Shown here in pieces: positions 11,227 through 21,784 of a stretch of 64,000 nucleotides of DNA. The notes under the pieces were generated by a model. The model saw nothing but the letters and a program-made list of their open reading frames with translations, did no database searches and was not told the origin of the DNA. This DNA is from Coffea arabica (lineage: Eukaryota; Streptophyta; Magnoliopsida; Gentianales; Rubiaceae). How positions within the stretch are numbered: the stretch's first letter is position 1; every line of letters begins with the position of its first letter. Where the stretch lies: contig NC_092322.1 in assembly GCF_036785885.1 (NCBI RefSeq), positions 17,568,466-17,632,465 on the forward strand, read 5' to 3'. A program made the position numbers and the translations under genes.

Positions 11227-11781
11227 AGGCTAGTTGCTAGAGAATCTTGAAAAAAATCTGCTTGAGAATGGAATCCAATGTAAAATATGGTATCCGAGAG
11301 AGAAAAAGCTTAACCTGAGAAAGTTGAATCAAGTTTAACGAATCTCCGGAGAAGCTAATAGATGGTTTCTTGTCAAACCTTTCTCTGCTCTCATATGGTC
11401 TCATAGTTAATGCTTACACTTTCTTTTTACCCCAGTTTTGACTGATTTTTAATTAAAACGATTTTATGCTACAAACTGATTCGGATAGACGGTTGGTTTA
11501 TAATTGGACAAGTCCGGTCCGGGTCTAACAACACTGATCGGAACTCCAACATTACATAAATGAGTTTTTTTTTTTCCACAACCAATAACTTGCTCCTAAA
11601 AGAGTTGATCAGCAATAAAGTGACTGCTCCTAATCAATAACTTGCTCCTACTGACCTTGCTATGTTTTTTTGATCATCTGATTCTTGATTTTGTCATGGA
11701 TCCAGACTCTTTAGCAACCACAACCACCAATGCACCTGGGAAGGTATATAAGTAGCCCTTCTATCCTGAATTGTCCAAAGT

Positions 11782-12108
11782 TTGAATGAAAAGCACCAAC
11801 AAAGATTATTCTATGGTACCTATAAAAATATTTGTGATAATTTTAATTGTGCCCCCTGGAGTTTTGTGTATCTATTAGTTTATATGCTTTTAAAGTTGTT
11901 TTTGATTTTACCCGTTGTTACAGTTACCGTAGTAAGGATTTTTTCAATAATGAATATAATGAAGAATCGATTACAAAATAAAATGAAATACACTTGGATG
12001 AATAATTGTTTAGTTACTTATGTTAAGAAAAATATACTTCGTGAAATTCAAAATGAAAAGGTTGTAAACTGTTATCAAAATATGAAAACTCATTGTGAGC
12101 AATTGTAA
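11782..12108 (+). pseudogene. hAT-family transposase C-terminal (dimerisation) fragment
   Basis: The translation holds LVYMLLKLFLILPVVTVTV, then a VRIFSIMNIMKNRLQNKM-like stretch, then MNNCLVTYVKKNI and YQNMKTHCEQL. This is the order of the hAT C-terminal dimerisation region of plant ZMYM1/TTF-type transposases (consensus LLxLALxLPVATASVERAFSAM, then LNDCLVxYIEKxIF). Only this last ~90-residue block is present; the catalytic core is absent upstream, and the family's usual ERAFS reads VRIFS. A fragment near 12240-12300 rich in C and A may be the element's end. It is a dead remnant just upstream of the RPC4 pseudogene. Confidence 0.75.
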
Positions 12109-12941
12109 ATGGTTTAGTTTGCTTTTGAAATAAAATTATTATTACATTAATAATTTTGAGTTTGTCTTTTGATGTTTTTCATGAAATATATGCATAATTT
12201 GTATTTGTTGGTGAATATATTTTTTCTTTAAAAATTTAAAAAAAAAATAGGTAAAAAATTTTAGAATTACTTTTGCCCCCCACTCAAAAATGATTGCCTT
12301 GTTATATGTGGGAAGCTTCTGTCAACGTAAAGCCTAAAGTTGAAAGAAAAGGTACGTAAGCTGTTCTTTTAGCATTTTTAAGTGTTGAAGTGAGACGTTG
12401 GTAAGCCGGCATATGTTTTTGATGTGAAAACCCAAATGGAGAAAGTTGCTTCTTTCATTAGTGTCTATTGATTATGTTCATCGTGGTTTTGATGATTTAT
12501 TTGCATTTCATTGATTTGCAGGATATTTATGTAATGTAGCATAATTTACTGGATGCATGATATTCGTACTATCCTTGTGGTATTTTAGGAGTTGGAATTG
12601 TGCGGAGAAATGTATTAAAAGGTTGTTACCTCAATTAAGTTTCTCTGGCACTTCCTTGTGTCCCTTGCATTTGAAAAGCACTAGTACATAGCCTGAGATA
12701 GTACACTTAATGAAGAAAATGTTAGACATCCTATCCGACGACTATTCTGCTATCACTTCATTGGCTCTGGTTTGAAGTTCAGACTGATTGCATACCTGTA
12801 AACGTAGTCTGCAAGGCCTACTCTGGCATAGATTAACTATTTCTGTATTGGTGCATCCTTTGTCAAGAGATTATATACGTTTGAGTTCTTAAACCAACAT
12901 TGCTTAAATCCTTTTTCCTTTTTGAATTTGGATTGGCACAG

Positions 12942-14379
12942 GTCGCATTTGGCTATGGAGACTCATCATCTTCAATAAGGTCATATGGTGCTCCCAAGGG
13001 TGTAAGCACACACCATAGTTCGTATCCTAATGGCAAGTATTTTACTAAGTGCGAATATGCTGCTATAATGATGCTTTGTGCTGAATCTCACTTCAATCCG
13101 CATTTCTGCAGGTGGAGGTGATATGCATAGAGTGGAGAAAGAAAACTAAGAACCATGGGTAGGTGGCAGCTGATGCAGTTTTTTCTTTTTATCATTCATG
13201 TTCTAAGACTGATTATCCACGCTGAAATTTTGATATTGTCTATCATAATCTTTTCTTGAGTTGTCTTTGTCTGCTTGTGTTATTTCAGGATTATTATACT
13301 AATTATCCTGTAACGCTTCCTTTAAGGAGACCGTACTCGGGAGATCCAGGTAATCATTTTGGGTACAATGCCTTTTGACTTTGAAGGAGTAACCTAATGA
13401 GAGTGCTTTAACCTTAGAAAATTGCTTAAAATTGTAAGAGCATGGGCCACTCCGCCCAACAAGTTTTTGGTCTGCTGTTGTTTAGGTAATGATAACATCT
13501 CATGAGCACTGAGGTGGATTTATGTGCTTTCTTCCTCTTCCATAAATGGGGATTACCAACCTTTCTAGTACTTTTATGCATTGTCTTGCTCCTCTGACAT
13601 GCAGAACATCTCGATCAAGAGGAATTTGGGGATGCCTCAGAAAGAAAGCTTGAACTGTGATGAATGTTCGACAAATGCTGCTGTAGAGCTTGGTCTAATG
13701 GTTGGTAATGCTATACAAAAATTAAAATGTTGCTACTATTAGAATCATGGGCATAATGAAAATGGACTACTTTGCAGGAAGGCAACATGGAGTGAACTAT
13801 GTTGTTCCTTCAATTACCTGCAAGCATGCCTATGATTAAGCAATTACCTAATACAGCAGGCAGTGAGATGGCAGACGGTTCTAAGCCAACAAAGAGTGGA
13901 GAACTCTCGCAGAACGCCTGTAGTTTGGATGAGTTGCCAGCAGGATTTATGGGTAAAATTTTATTTTACAGGAGTGGTGCTGTCAAGCTGAAGCTTGATG
14001 ATAACCTTTGTGATGTAAGCAGCCATGTTTCATGGCTATAACTTGGAATTTGCGTATGCAACTCATAAAATTGCTTTTTCATCATCCTTAACCTCTCCGA
14101 GTCCAGAAAAAGAAAAAGAAAAGGGCTATTTCTTTTATGTTAAGAACTGGAAATGGTTTTTCTGCCGTAAATAACATACGCAGAGAAGAAACAATTATAA
14201 TATGTATGATATTTCGATGATTTATGCAGGTTTCGTTAGGTTTGGATTGTGCATTTGCACAAGATGTTGTTGCCGTTAACATTGAAGAAAGGCATTGTTG
14301 CACTCTGGGGGAACTTGACAAGCGTGTCTTGATAACCCCAAATATGGACTCCATGTTAGATGGAATGGCTGACTTGTAG
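12942..14379 (+). pseudogene. RPC4 (RNA polymerase III subunit) pseudogene, introns retained
   Basis: RPC4 is a subunit of nuclear RNA polymerase III. Exon-like blocks are 12942-~13004, 13112-~13158, 13289-13350, 13605-~13703, 13778-14014 and 14230-14379, joined by plausible GT/AG sites. They encode VAFGYGDSSSSIRSYG, YYTNYPVTLPLRRPYSGDP, EEFGDASE, LQLPASMPMIKQ, GFMGKILFYRSGAVKLKL and FAQDVVAVN...RHCCTLGELDKR, matching the C-terminal half of plant RPC4 in order. Disablements seen: a TAA before EPW in the second block, a frameshift in the fourth (ASERK, then CDECSTNAAVELGLM in another frame), and a TGA just before TMLFLQ. Because introns remain, it arose by DNA duplication, not retroposition. 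The N-terminal half is missing or unrecognisable; a possible earlier exon ends at GTACGT near 12350. Confidence 0.8.
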
Positions 14380-14617
14380 TAGATTCACTTGTTAAACCAT
14401 GTTCTTTTGCAGAGCAATTTATTTTATCCTTTAAATTGAATTTATTGATGAGGGAACATGCATTTATGATGTAAAACAAACAAACAAGATTCAGAATTAT
14501 TTTCACACAATAAAATGAATAATCACGAATTGTTTTGTTTCATTATTTTGTATTTCTTTTTGCCCAGATTGTTCTTATGGTGAACGTGTTGGATAAAAAT
14601 GCTAGGATGTACTTGAT

Positions 14618-15181
14618 GTCTGGCAGCCACAACGCGGGTGTAATGGGGAGCCATTACACCGCTCCATGACACGGCTCCCCATTGGAGCCGTGTCATGGAG
14701 ATTACACGCATCATGGTAACGGTAAAATTTCAGCACAAAGCACATTTAACATTTTCAACGGTTATATCCAACGGCACTATTTTTAGAATTCTATATAAAC
14801 ACACAACACTTTTTGCTAAAACATATCCCAATATTCTACTCTATTATTTCTTTTATTCTCTCACACACTTCTACTCTCTCACTCATTTAATAATATCATT
14901 TTTAGAAAATAAAAAATTCAAAATGTACAAAATTTAACGAAAGTTAGTACTTTATTTTTTAAAAATAACAAAATTAGTTTTAAAAATTACTTTATTTATT
15001 TATGGGATATGAGTTATGCATTATTAAAATAAATATTTAATTAATTGTGGACCCATGCTATTACACCTTGTGGAGTGTAATCCATTGTGAGTGAAAGTGT
15101 AATAAAAGAGGAGAAAGTGGAATGCTGACGTGGCATGTGGATTACACTCCACAAAGTGTAATAGCATTGTGGATGCTCTTA
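14618..15181. mobile_element. Hairpin-rich MITE (hAT-like ends)
   Basis: The right end, read inward, is AAGAGCATCCACAATGC, a very common plant MITE terminus. The left end TCTGGCAGCCACAACGC is its imperfect match. The left end holds two adjacent perfect hairpins: 10-bp arms at 14637-14660 (4-nt loop) and 17-bp arms at 14662-14700 (CTCCATGACACGGCTCC, 5-nt loop). The right ~125 bp is itself an inverted repeat with ~27-bp arms (about 15055-15081 and 15139-15165, one or two mismatches). I could not fix a target duplication. The interior (14740-15030) is A/T-rich and non-coding. Confidence 0.65.
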
Positions 15182-15770
15182 GTGTAGATATATGTGCCAA
15201 CTCATTATTGGACCTTCTCATAACCATAACATATTGGACCTTCTCATTATTCTTGTATACAAGGCAGCAATGGAAGTTAATTCAGGAAATTTGATCTTAA
15301 TTGCTATTTCCCTATCATATTTATGGGAATACTTTGGAAAAGACAACTAAAAGCATGAGTCCCCAAGTATGGTGTGTATTGGGCTTAGTGTACCTTGCCA
15401 AAAATTCTTTACATCAAAGAGAAAGGTATATACTATTTGTTTTCAACTCTGATATTGATAGAAGGCTTGTTTGCTTCATTTGTTGTGGTTTTTGAAATAG
15501 TTTCAGATCCTAGAGAAAGAAATGTTCCAAATGTTAGTCTTTTTTGGGAAGGATTTTTCTACTTATTCGTAGGCTAAGAGTAAAATGATCGAGAGACCAG
15601 CCATACTGAAATCATGAGATTCTGCAGGTACAAAAATTCTGACCATAAAAATATGAGTACACGGTTTTGTTGAGAAATGTTTCTCCAGTGATATAAATCA
15701 TGGCATGACAGTTCTTATTGTTTAGTAGGTCTTGAGAACATCTTACATCTTCAATGTCCTGAGTCGTGAT
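15182..15770. other. Intergenic, P450 downstream region
   Basis: No coding homology is recognised. Two short plus-strand frames (15301-15495, 15395-15577) lack any domain. The part next to 15771 is likely to include the 3' untranslated region of the P450 gene. Confidence 0.4.
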
Positions 15771-18254
15771 CTAAATTTCCTTTAATATGATGGGAGCTCC
15801 ATGTTGTGGTTGAAGAGTCATAACAGTGTTGGGGGCATGCGTGTAGGATGGTGAGAGCTCGAATGAGAAATTTTGTAGTATGATGGATAATGCAATCTTT
15901 GCTTCCATCAGTGCAAAATTTTGGCCAATGCAGGTTTTGGGACCCCACCCAAAAGGGAAGAATGCTAGTTGATTTTTCGAAGCCTTGGACAATCCTTCTG
16001 AGAACCTTTCAGGTTTAAATTCCTCCGCATCACTGCCCCATAGCTCAGGGTCATGATGGATGAGTAATAAGGGCAGTGTAAGATCTACTCCTGCTGGAAG
16101 AGAGAGATTTCCTATCTTTGTTTCCTGGTATGTATGTTTATACAGAGCGATAGCTGGTGGATATAATCTGAGAACTTCATGAAGAATCATGGTTACCTGT
16201 AAACATTCCCAATCGTTTGCACCAAATGTCATAAGATAATATTTGACTATAGAAAACAAGTAGATCAGTAAATATTTAATAGAAGTCTCTGAAAAAATTC
16301 TACAACTCAAATAAACAGTTCATGTCTCCACTTCCAAGATGTAGGAAGAAGCAAGGAAGAAAAATAACTATGGGGGAATGGATTGAACATGAAGCATTTT
16401 CTATTAAAAGGAATTGTAAGCTTGTTCTTTGTATTATTTCCATTGAATATTCTGCTCTAGTTGGTGTTTGAAAAGAAAACACATTAAAAGCCTATCTGTA
16501 TCAATTACCACTGCTTTTCTTTGAAAAGGTATTACAATATGACCTTCATCCGATCATTGCATCAAGGCCATTTTGGAAGTTAACTCTGCCGCATATAACA
16601 AAGTTATAATCAGCGCAGAGGATGTTCGATGGAAATATCTTAGTGATTTACAACTCTCATTCCAATGGATGTTTAAGGAACATGTAGTTTTAAAGTATCT
16701 TAGCGATTTTTCAATATTAAATGAATTGGAACTTCAATAAAAGGTAACAACTATGTCTGAAAGAAGTAAAGAGCAGTACTCACAGTTTTAAGTTGGCTTA
16801 TGGTTTTGGCATCAGGATGCTGTTTCCCACACAATGCCAGAACTTCTTCCCTTGCTTGCTCTTGCCACTCTGGATGCATTGCCAGGATGATCATCGTCCA
16901 TGTTAACAAGCTTGAGGTTGTCTCTTGACCAGCTATGTAGAACTGCTTGCATTCCTCTATTATTTCTTTGATGGTCATCTTGTTACCATTTTTGTTCTGT
17001 GGACTAGATTGTAGGCTGTTTTCATCATTAGACTGCAAGAGTAGGCCAAGTAGATCATCTGTATTTGTTTGTCCAGTTCTCATCAGGGTTTCCTTTCTCT
17101 CAATCAAAGACCTGAGCATTGAAGTAATGTTTTTGTCCAAACTTTTTCTTCTCCGGTTCTTTCTTGTTGGAATGAATCTGTTCATTAATATGGTAAGGAT
17201 ATCATACAACTCAGAATTCTCTCATAACGAGGCCATTAGGTATTCTTGCAATGCCTGATGACAGAGACTGAAAAGACCAAGCCATATGTGAATGGTATTG
17301 TACCTGAGACCAGGAATGTACAAGCTCTGCATGGCTTCAACAACCAAACCTTGCAGCTCTCTCTGAAGCTTTAGGATTTGATTTCCTTCGTCGAAGTTGC
17401 TTCCAAATGCTGTCCGAGAAATAATATCTCCGGTCAGATCCTGAAATTCGGGCCAGACATCTATTTCGCAGGTTCCACCAAGAGCAATTGATTTCTTCCA
17501 CTTTTCTACCAGCAAGACACAACTCTCTGCAAATATTGATACCATTCCCTATTTTGACACACAGCAGTGGGACAAAAACAGTTTGAGAATCCATACTGTT
17601 ATTCATTCATCTTAGGCTTCTTAGTACCATCTAAAAAACGATACCTGGTGGAGACAAGGAGGGCTGGAAAATTACCTTTAGTTTCTCCGAGTTGAATGCG
17701 GGAGTCATTATCCTCCTGTGAGTAGCCCATGTTTCACCCTCTAAAAGTGTCAATCCTTCTGTCAGAATGAGTATAAGAGGGTTCAACGCCAGCGGTGTTA
17801 TACCAAAGTGACCTTGCTTGTTAGCTAGCACTTCTTTTATTATATCAGGATCCATAATGTTCAACCTGGGAGTTGTCCCTGCCCAGCATAGTGATACTTT
17901 TCCTGTTTGCATGTGAAACACATCTCAGGAAACTACAATTTGCAATGATACGATTCATCGTGAGTCTTGTAACTTACCATATTTTTGAGCTGTGTTGAGA
18001 GTGAAGGGATCGACACGCGGTGCAATCTGATGAGAAAGGCTCATTGGTTTAGACCATGCTTCAGTGATTTGCTTCATGAAGTCTTTCATGTCTCCAATCA
18101 GAAGTTTGTAGGGGTTGCCTCTAATTCCTTGCTGTTTTAAGCGCCTTTCAAGCCATTTTGGCTTCCACCAAATGGAGTAAAAAACTTTCAGAAAGAAGTA
18201 GCTTACCAGAAGTAGAGCAGTGATTTTTAGGGACAGGATTTTCAGATCTTCCAT
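15771..18254 (-). CDS. Cytochrome P450, CYP72A type
   Basis: Haem-thiolate monooxygenase, anchored in the ER by an N-terminal helix (residues ~8-28), using O2 and electrons from a P450 reductase. CYP72A members oxidise terpenoids such as secoiridoids, triterpene saponin precursors and gibberellins; the substrate here is unknown. Exons: 18254-17978, 17902-17676, 17548-17304, 17177-16784, 16196-15771, all with GT-AG introns. They join in frame to 1569 bp (522 residues), the usual CYP72A size and exon pattern. Landmarks: [20 protein letters not shown] after the anchor, AGQETTS in the I helix, EVLRLYPP (ExxR), FKPERF, and the haem loop [13 protein letters not shown] with its cysteine. The loop has Lys where most have Arg. 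The ATG at 18254 is supported by a TATA-like box about 76 bp upstream. No disablement seen. Confidence 0.93.
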
Positions 18255-18329
18255 TAACTTGAAGATTTTCAGCTACTTGGTTTTTGGTTCTATTGAATGC
18301 TTTATGGTTCCTAAATACTTCTAGTTCGA

Positions 18330-18337
18330 TATTTATA
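18330..18337 (-). promoter_or_regulatory. TATA-like box of the P450 gene
   Basis: The minus strand reads TATAAATA here, 76 bp upstream of the ATG. That would place transcription start around 18300 and leave a leader of roughly 45-50 nt. Position and sequence fit a plant core promoter; there is no expression evidence. Confidence 0.5.
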
Positions 18338-20874
18338 CTGGTGCCTTTCTGAAACTTCTGTTTGAAATTTAAGTCAAGGATAGTTGCTATTGAGCCAGTG
18401 GTCACAAGGATTTTCTTCTTCCTTGTCAAATTAGGCTACCAGTACCTTTCATATCTTCATTATTTTACTAATTAATGATCTTGGAGAATAAGTTAGGTCC
18501 CTGGTCCATTTGGATTGTTGTTTCCAGTAGAAAAATTTTTACATTTTTCGTGAACACAATTTTCAACTATCTACAACGATCAATTTATTTCATATAAATC
18601 AAATTACTATAACTTACAGTACATATTTTTTTTCGAGAACTTCAAAAAATAGCAAACCAAATAGATATTTTTCAATCAATTTTTTACCTCATATAAATCA
18701 AATTAGTATAATATATTTTTTTACAAAAATTTCAAAAAATAATACTAAGTGTGTTTGGATTGAGATAGTTTGAAAAAAAAATAATTTAGTTCACAAATTC
18801 CAATCATTTTTTTATCCTTTTTTTTTCTTCCACAAGGGTAGAAACACACACACTTACACTCAATTAGACCGGCGCAGAAAGCATCTGAAAATCGACTCGA
18901 AAGCAATTTAAAAGGGACTCACAAGGAGACACCGTTCAGCTAATTGGTATCATTTTTTTACCTCACATACATCACATCATAAAAAATACTACATTAATAT
19001 TCCTTTCTCATTCTAAAAGGTCATCGGAATATAATATATTATAAATGGTGATGGAAAAGTCGTCGGCTAAGAGTTTTGCTTTTTCGTGAAGAGCAAGCAT
19101 TGGCTCAAAAGTCAAATAGAAAAACCTGAAAAACAAATTATGGCTTCCATCGCATCAGCCGCTGCTAGACGTTCAGAATTTTGGATGAGGCTACAGGCAA
19201 CAGAACGTTTTCCAGCGCAAACTTGAAAGCTCTTGGAAACTGCAATTTGATTTTTCCTTTGCTTTTTATTTTGGGATAAATTCTTCTGCCAAATTTTGTC
19301 CTTTTTTTTGTTGATGTATAATATTGATATATCAAGTGATCAATATTAAACACATCAACCAACAGTGGTCCAAGAAACTAATGAAAGACTATTACGTTTA
19401 GTTGTGTGATTGAATTTCACTCACATGACCAATAAAATTGAAAACAAATTTAGACAAGTAGAGTAGCCTCCTATAAAGGAAAATTGGAGATGGTCATAGG
19501 GTGAGGAATTTCTTCAACTTACACTTAAGTTTGCATGGCAAGAGAAAGCAAAACTAGATCAAACCAGAGTTTGCATTCACAACTCCATTATGTACAGCTC
19601 CAGTTCCAGACATCAAACTACAGACACTGAGTGCAAGAACAATGGCTGACACACCACCAACACTCACAAGTCAAACCGCTATGCACTTCAAGCACAGCAC
19701 ATGAAATTCAACAATCATCTGCACGGTTAAACCAGAGTTCTTCAGCTGCGTCCGCAAAATGGAATTAAGCAGCATGTACCAGTGCCAGTCACCTTTTGGT
19801 CATACTTAAGGCGAGTTGAATTCTTGAGAAGAAATTGACAATCACTAGTCAAAATAACAAGATAAAATCTTTCAAGGCTTGACATGCTTGTGGATATATG
19901 CAGGCCTGGACCTGAAGAAAAGCACGGGATGAACATCACATGGCCAATGCTAAAAGGGCAGGGCAGGGTGAGAGAAATAAAGAGGACGAGGGAAGGTGGC
20001 TAAGGATAGCATTGGCGCTTAGAAATCACTTGGAGGGGTATTGCAGTTTTCTTTGCGTAGTGTGGTCATCTTCAGTTACTGTGGCCTGTGAGAGAATTGG
20101 CTGAACCATATGCATTACTTTCTTCTTTTCATCATCATCCTTGCACAAGAGAAATTTCTTAAAAAGCAGTGAACTGACCAACTTCAACCGAGCAAAAGTA
20201 GTTCCAGTTCTATAGAATGGCACCATGGGGAGGACTATGGGGACACTAGTTGAGAGTGAAACTGAACCAAACTTCCCATTCCAAATTTGCCAGTTGCGCT
20301 GTCATTGGTTGCACAGCGATTACTTCACGTAAAACAATTTTTAGTACTAGAGCAGTTGACCTGCATGCCAGAAATCAAACCGAGAGGAGGAGGCTGATAG
20401 GGCTCAAGATGAAAAATTGCAAAATTGCTATCCTTGTTGTATACTCGTATCTGAAAGTCTTCTGTTCGAAATGGTGAAGTATGGAGGATGTCAAAACTCT
20501 CTTTCCAATCAAGAATAACAACCCTCTCTGTGTTTCTATGGGATTAACTAGTAAAAATTACCAAAGAACAAATATACCTAAACAAGAAATAACAAGACCA
20601 AATCTCTTGAAGAAAATGGAAAATAAAACTAGTAACTTGAAAGCAAATCTAACAGAACAAAAACATAGAATACTTCCAATTGGGCAAAATCTTCTTCTCA
20701 TTATTAGCACCATTCCAGTTTCAAAGCCTAATATTATCCTAAACACCAACAACAACAATGACATTGAAAATTCATGCCCTAATAATAGTCCAATAAAGCA
20801 TAAAAGAGAAATGGCAAAAAAAAAAGAAGCAGCTTGGCGAAACAGGACAATTGAACAGAGAATTGTACCCTTCA
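18338..20874. other. Intergenic region between the P450 and Dabb genes
   Basis: About 18480-18830 is A/T-rich with repeated AAATCAAATTA and TTCAAAAAATA motifs and a TGTGTTTGGATTGAGATAG segment near 18749, which looks like worn MITE sequence. From about 20230 down to 19480 the minus strand has open frames of 66 and 65 codons (20226-20026, 19939-19742), the second preceded by TTCTTCAG, a possible splice acceptor. Neither shows a known domain. They could be terminal exons or the 3' untranslated part of a transcript from the Dabb gene; I cannot decide. Confidence 0.35.
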
Positions 20875-21699
20875 TCAGAGGCTAGCCGTCTGCGGCGGAG
20901 GAACAACGTAATCCAGCACCACCACACCATCTAGCTTATCCCTAACCAAATCCTTCTGCTTATTGGCCGCCTCCGGTTCCGCATCCAATCCCTCCAATTC
21001 ATTAACCCCATTGAGTACTGCAACAGAGGCGATTGAAAACCCTTTCGCTCTCCCGGGAGAAAAGTTCTCCCCAAAACTCAACTGCTCAATCCCCGGAAAC
21101 TTCTCTTTGATTCCCCCAATCACCCCCAAAACCTCATTTTTCTCATCCTCCCCGGAGCCCTCCTTCAATTTCAAAAACGTCACCCTCATAGCCGAACCGG
21201 GAGGAATTTTAACCGCGCCGGCGCCGCTGGCGACCCAATCGACGGCCATAATGTCATCGACGATAGGCTTGACGTAATTGTTGACGACGGCGACGTGGTC
21301 GGGGTGTGCGGAGTAAGCATCGAGGTCGGACTTGGAGGCGTAGCGAGAGTGGAGCATGTGAGTGAAGGTGAGAGAGGAGGATCTGGACCGGAGGAGCTGG
21401 CCGGCGGTGAGGTGGAGGACGGAATCGAGTGAGGCGAGACTACTGAGGTTGTTGACCATGGCCGTTGCTTTGGAAGGGTCAATATCTGGTTTCACTTTGA
21501 AGAGAACGATGTGTTCTATGAACTCAGGTGGACTGCCCGCGGACATATTGATGGACGGTTGTGATTGAGCGGCGTAGAGGCGGGTGGTGGAGGGAAAGTA
21601 GAAGAATTTGAACGGAGAAGAAGAAGAAGGGCGGAGACGAGGAAATGATAAGATGTTTGTGCGACCGTTAACTGCTGCTCTTACACCTCCACACAGCAT
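20875..21699 (-). CDS. Stress-response A/B-barrel (Dabb) protein, UP3-like, probably plastid-targeted
   Basis: Single-exon gene, 274 residues. Residues 1-~50 are rich in Ser, Arg and Pro with few acidic residues, as in a chloroplast transit peptide. Two Dabb domains follow, about 58-155 (EHIVLFKVKPDID, FTHMLHSRYASKSDLDAY, HVAVVNNYVKPIVDDIMAVD) and about 170-268 (MRVTFLKLKEG, FPGIEQLSFGENFSPGRAKG, DKLDGVVVLDYV). Each matches the ferredoxin-like stress-response A/B-barrel fold, and two in tandem with a leader is the layout of the plant UP3/At2g31670 group. Biochemical role of that group is poorly known; members are reported as stress- or pathogen-related. An internal ATG (about residue 52, MSAGSPPEF) could give a cytosolic form. 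A TATA-like box lies 78 bp upstream. Codon use is GC-richer than the surroundings. Confidence 0.9.
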   Translation of the reverse strand: MLCGGVRAAVNGRTNILSFPRLRPSSSSPFKFFYFPSTTRLYAAQSQPSINMSAGSPPEFIEHIVLFKVKPDIDPSKATAMVNNLSSLASLDSVLHLTAGQLLRSRSSSLTFTHMLHSRYASKSDLDAYSAHPDHVAVVNNYVKPIVDDIMAVDWVASGAGAVKIPPGSAMRVTFLKLKEGSGEDEKNEVLGVIGGIKEKFPGIEQLSFGENFSPGRAKGFSIASVAVLNGVNELEGLDAEPEAANKQKDLVRDKLDGVVVLDYVVPPPQTASL

Positions 21700-21776
21700 T
21701 TTTTTTCTAATGTCCCAAACTCCCGAGTCGCCCTCCGTTTTGACTTTATTTCTTTGATTGTTTTAGAAACTTTTTT

Positions 21777-21784
21777 ATTTTATA
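21777..21784 (-). promoter_or_regulatory. TATA-like box of the Dabb gene
   Basis: The minus strand reads TATAAAAT about 78 bp upstream of the ATG at 21699. Placement is right for a core promoter, but the surroundings are A/T-rich, so chance is possible. Confidence 0.4.

Larger units (their letters stand above)
4954..11435 (-). mobile_element. Full-length, inactive L1-like LINE, ~6.48 kb
   Basis: The minus strand carries, in order, an ORF1 with DUF4283-like and CCHC zinc-knuckle regions, an ORF2 with endonuclease, reverse transcriptase, zf-RVT and RNase H regions, a 3' region with AATAAA, and a terminal poly-A (poly-T at 4951-4960 on the plus strand). The copy is bracketed by a 15-bp target duplication with one mismatch: TTTTGATTGATTTTT at 4939-4953 and TTTTGACTGATTTTT at 11436-11450. 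This shows a complete target-primed insertion. Both ORFs carry in-frame stops, ORF2 has frameshifts, and the RT active site is altered, so it is no longer mobile. It lies inside the smaller element at 4391-11532. Confidence 0.9.
4391..11532. mobile_element. Small TIR element (~645 bp) interrupted by a LINE
   Basis: The left end GTTGTTAAAC and the right end GGGTCTAACAAC are inverse. Both ends carry CGGTT/ACCGG-type subterminal motifs. Removing the LINE insertion (4954-11435 plus one target copy) leaves about 645 bp. Flanks ACCAAT and ACTGAT may be a worn target duplication, but this is weak. A second element at 29915-30499 has similar ends and subterminal CGGTCGAACCG motifs, so the two probably belong to one family. 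The superfamily cannot be assigned with certainty. Confidence 0.5.

Noticed and set aside
19742..20226. Two short minus-strand frames that could be terminal exons
   Set aside because: An acceptor-like TTCTTCAG precedes one, but no upstream exons or domain could be tied to them.
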